A stretch of DNA of 64,000 nt, taken from Lingula anatina. Taxonomy: Eukaryota; Brachiopoda; Lingulata; Lingulida; Lingulidae. The position numbers were made by a program, and so were the translations under genes. Of the stretch, positions 45,858 through 64,000 are shown one piece after another. Each line of letters begins with the position of its first letter. Positions within the stretch are counted from its first letter, which is position 1. The notes under the pieces are model-generated. The model saw only the letters and a list, made by a program, of their open reading frames with translations. It was not told the DNA's origin and searched no databases. Location: the NCBI RefSeq assembly GCF_001039355.2, contig NW_019773925.1, forward strand, positions 238,066 through 302,065, in the 5' to 3' direction.

Positions 45858-47779
45858 ATGTGTCAAAATATTCTGGAGAATAAAATCTAATTTCTGAGAA
45901 CATAGACCCTAATTTTGAGATTTTGCGTGTGCCCAAACAATATCTTGAACTACATGTAGATCTTATCACCGGTAGAAAAATGACCGTCTAGTTTACGTTG
46001 AGGCCTCGTTAAGTATAAACCAAGGGAACGCTTTAGTTGTGTAGAATGGCCACGTCCTGTTAAACAGAAATGACGTACTTCAGCCCACTGGCGACAGTCA
46101 TAACAAAATACTGGTACATATATGTTTGTAAGAACTCACGAGAACAAAAAAAAAAAGACAGAATAAGGATTCTTGCGGACACGATACCTGTTCCATGCAT
46201 TGATGACAAAAGTTAAAAGCAAAAGCCGATCATATTTTAATCAAGTCCATACAGAAATAGAAGCAAAACGGGTATCATTGCTTGATTACTGATAACCCAG
46301 AAATCAGAGGTGTATCAAGGTTACTTGCAATATGCTGCACTAATCCACCATGTCCAATAATAATTGCTGGAACAACACAAGTTGATAAATACTTTTAATA
46401 TTAAATTTATTTCATGTTAATATCAATAATTATAATAAAATATCTTAGCTCTACTTTGTAAATGTTACACTACCTAGCCTGAAAACGAAACAAATGACAC
46501 AAATTCAAAGATATGCAATGGTTAAAAAAAACATGAAATAGAATTCCAGCTAGATGCTAGGAATTTTAACAATAAAAATTAAAACTCTGTGATGGAATAA
46601 ACCTAATAGTGGGAAAATACAAGTTTGTAGCTGTGTAACTGCAGACAAAAGAACTGTTCACTGACAAAATTAAAAAAAAAAAAACTACCAATAGTCACTA
46701 AAAAAACAAACAAAAAACAAAACAAAAACAGTACCAACTGACGCAGAAAGATAAAACATACTGATATGTTTTCTTGAAAAAACAAGTACAGTGCAAGTTT
46801 GTGAAACTCGTAATAAATTATTTCTTGGGTATTTTTTCAGTAACATCATGTACTGTACATGTTCTTCATAAATGCATTACCCTTGACAGAGTGCATAGTC
46901 TCAACCATGAGGACTTTTAACTTAAATGTTTTCCAAACCCATATCAAATACCACTAAAGCTAAACATAAAGCGTTCACGAAAAAATCATTTATGCACAAT
47001 TTTTCTAGAAATTCAAACTGCTTTAAAGCACAGAGGGGAGAATCAATGACAAGAATTTTTCCATTAAAGCAGCATTTGACACATGTACAATTACTTAAGT
47101 ACTCATTGTGAACATGGCTTTTCTATTTGTTGAAAGAAAAGCATCCAATTGTGTTTTTAGAGCATTTTCAATTCAAGTAGCCCTGTTACCAGTTTTCTTC
47201 ATTATGAGCCTATGTCAATAAGCACAAATACTGTTGATCAAGTCCTTCAATTGTTTGTTTATCATTATTATAAATAGAATTCAAGGTGATCTTAAAAGTT
47301 GAAAGTGTTGTAAGTATTGCATACAATTATAGGTCATTGAATACAAATCAATTTGGAATAAATCAATCTAATTACTTGAAGAACACAGTCTTGGGTCTTT
47401 GAATTGTACAAAGTTGCACGTCAACTTATAAAATGACGTTTTACATGTAGGTAAAAATTCTACTTGTTACCTTTAAAAATCCGAACATCGTTTAAGTGTA
47501 AAATAAGGAAATACAAAATCATGCTATTTTTGATTGGAAAGATACACAATTAATTAAGAAAAAAAAAACTACATATAAAAACGAAACATTATTATAATGC
47601 TTGTATTTTTGTCTGTTGAATAACATAAAACATTTACCCAAAACTCACAAATTCTTCGTTCATAAAAAATATTTGAACTCATCACACGTGTTACAAACAC
47701 ACAAGTATTTTTTATCAATATCATGATGCTTTAGCCTTCCCTGTGACTAAATACTGTCACTTTGAACCTACAAACAAAT

Positions 47780-48443
47780 ATAACTGGGTAGTATATCACA
47801 ATGGCTGTACATCAGTACTTGTATTGTCCAGCGTGCCTAAATTGGTATTTGTTGACTGATAACATTAACATTTTCTTTCAATTCAACAGTTCTGAAAGAC
47901 AATGCAACCGCTGGTGTCAAACTGAAGGTAGTTTTCACACACAAAGCTTCAGGTTTGTTTGATGTATAAGATGATCAAATAATGTTGCAGTTCATCACTG
48001 CTGTTTTTTTTTTTTACGTGACAAGCATGTGCTAGCATTAAAATCTTGCCACGGACAATATGTAATATCACAAGTGAATTCAATAACAAGTTTAACATAC
48101 TGAGTTCAAGCTTCATCTTTGAAAAACATATGTTTGAGTGTGCCATGCAATCTAAGACAACCATACACTAGCAAACCCTTACAATAACACTGAAACAAAA
48201 ACTACATAAATGTAGTATTATTCACCATTTTGTTGCATATTCAATTATATCCAATAATGTCAGTGAGAGGGTAAAACTTAATTCTTAGATATGAGCATAT
48301 GAGCAAATGCAGTCAAAATAACAAATCTTCAAACTAACTTTGGACCATAGCTTCATATACAAGATAAAGTCTATGAAATATATTTGACTTAATTAAGGTT
48401 TTTTGAACAATGCCTATGGATGGTCTGACAATGACCCATATGA
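47780..48443. other. intergenic region between unit B and WDR17
   Basis: Mostly AT-rich. An exon-like segment at 47890-47927 (acceptor TTCAACAG, open frame with CNRWCQT, donor AAG/GTAG) stands alone with nothing to join. No gene supported. Confidence 0.4.
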
Positions 48444-63674
<15,231 letters not shown>

Positions 63675-64000
63675 CTGGAAATACAAAAATGTACTACTTT
63701 ATACAGTTTATATCATTTCAACATGTCCCTGGAAATACAAAACTACTGTACAGAGTTGGCAGGACCTCAACAACTTTTCAGCGGCCAGCCTGCTCCTTAA
63801 TCAATGCCTAATATATAGCATATCTTTTAAACTTAGCTATTTTCTTCACTTGCCTGATAATAAGCCAGGTACCCAATAACAATCTTTCTTTTTATCACTT
63901 CAATTAATTAGATGTTGCAAGAAATGAAGACACAAGTGCTAACAAGAAAATGAATAGCCAAGTCTAAATGTAGCAACAGTCATACTGAAAATAGCTCTAA

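Larger units (their letters stand above)
43996..47779 (+). repeat. 3.8-kb duplicated unit B
   Basis: Partner of 39619-43416. Differences include the 5-base indel in exon 2 of the Cys-rich gene, loss of about 15 bases near 47350 and many single-base changes in non-coding sequence. Exon 1 of the two genes differs at very few sites. Confidence 0.9.

Noticed and set aside
47890-47927. Exon-like segment with CNRWCQT
   Set aside because: No partner exon, start or stop found; the acceptor and donor could be chance.

Overview
The window is nuclear DNA of an invertebrate animal: AT-rich, short exons split by consensus GT-AG introns, many short inverted-repeat transposons and microsatellites. The gene set, the frequent TACATGTA-like words and the fibrinogen-like and Cys-rich secreted genes suggest a lophotrochozoan, most likely a bivalve mollusc. 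This is an inference; no marker gene fixes the species. The assembly is imperfect: an 814-base N run, four single-N joins and several near-identical duplicated blocks, at least two of which look like unmerged haplotypes.

Layout, left to right. (1) 1411-15696, minus: NAXD, ATP-dependent NAD(P)H-hydrate dehydratase, with its last exon(s) off the left edge. One 8.8-kb intron holds a decayed coding relic and MITEs; the first intron holds a roughly 1-kb inverted repeat. (2) 17863-20460, minus: an MFSD4B/NaGLT1-like major facilitator. (3) 22211-30669, minus: the most striking gene. Ten exons join in frame into a predicted 1107-residue protein with a multi-pass membrane N-terminus, tandem ubiquitin-like domains, an IRE1/RNase L-type kinase and a C-terminal KEN ribonuclease with its R-N-x3-H active-site signature intact. 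(4) 32.5-37.5 kb, plus: a secreted protein with a mucin-like linker and a fibrinogen-like C-terminus, preceded by a broken partial copy. (5) 39.6-47.8 kb, plus: two 3.8-kb units, each with a two-exon gene for a small secreted Cys-rich protein; the left copy has a 5-bp frameshift. (6) 48444-63674, minus: the 3' two-thirds of WDR17, whose middle is damaged by a misassembled duplication.

The genes do not form an operon. NAXD (metabolite repair), the sugar-type transporter and WDR17 are household genes. The KEN-kinase, fibrinogen-like and Cys-rich genes are of types often tied to stress or immunity, but that link is inference. The space between is mainly introns and non-autonomous transposons of several families, including one with CAGGCCCGTAGCCAG ends and clear 5-bp target duplications.
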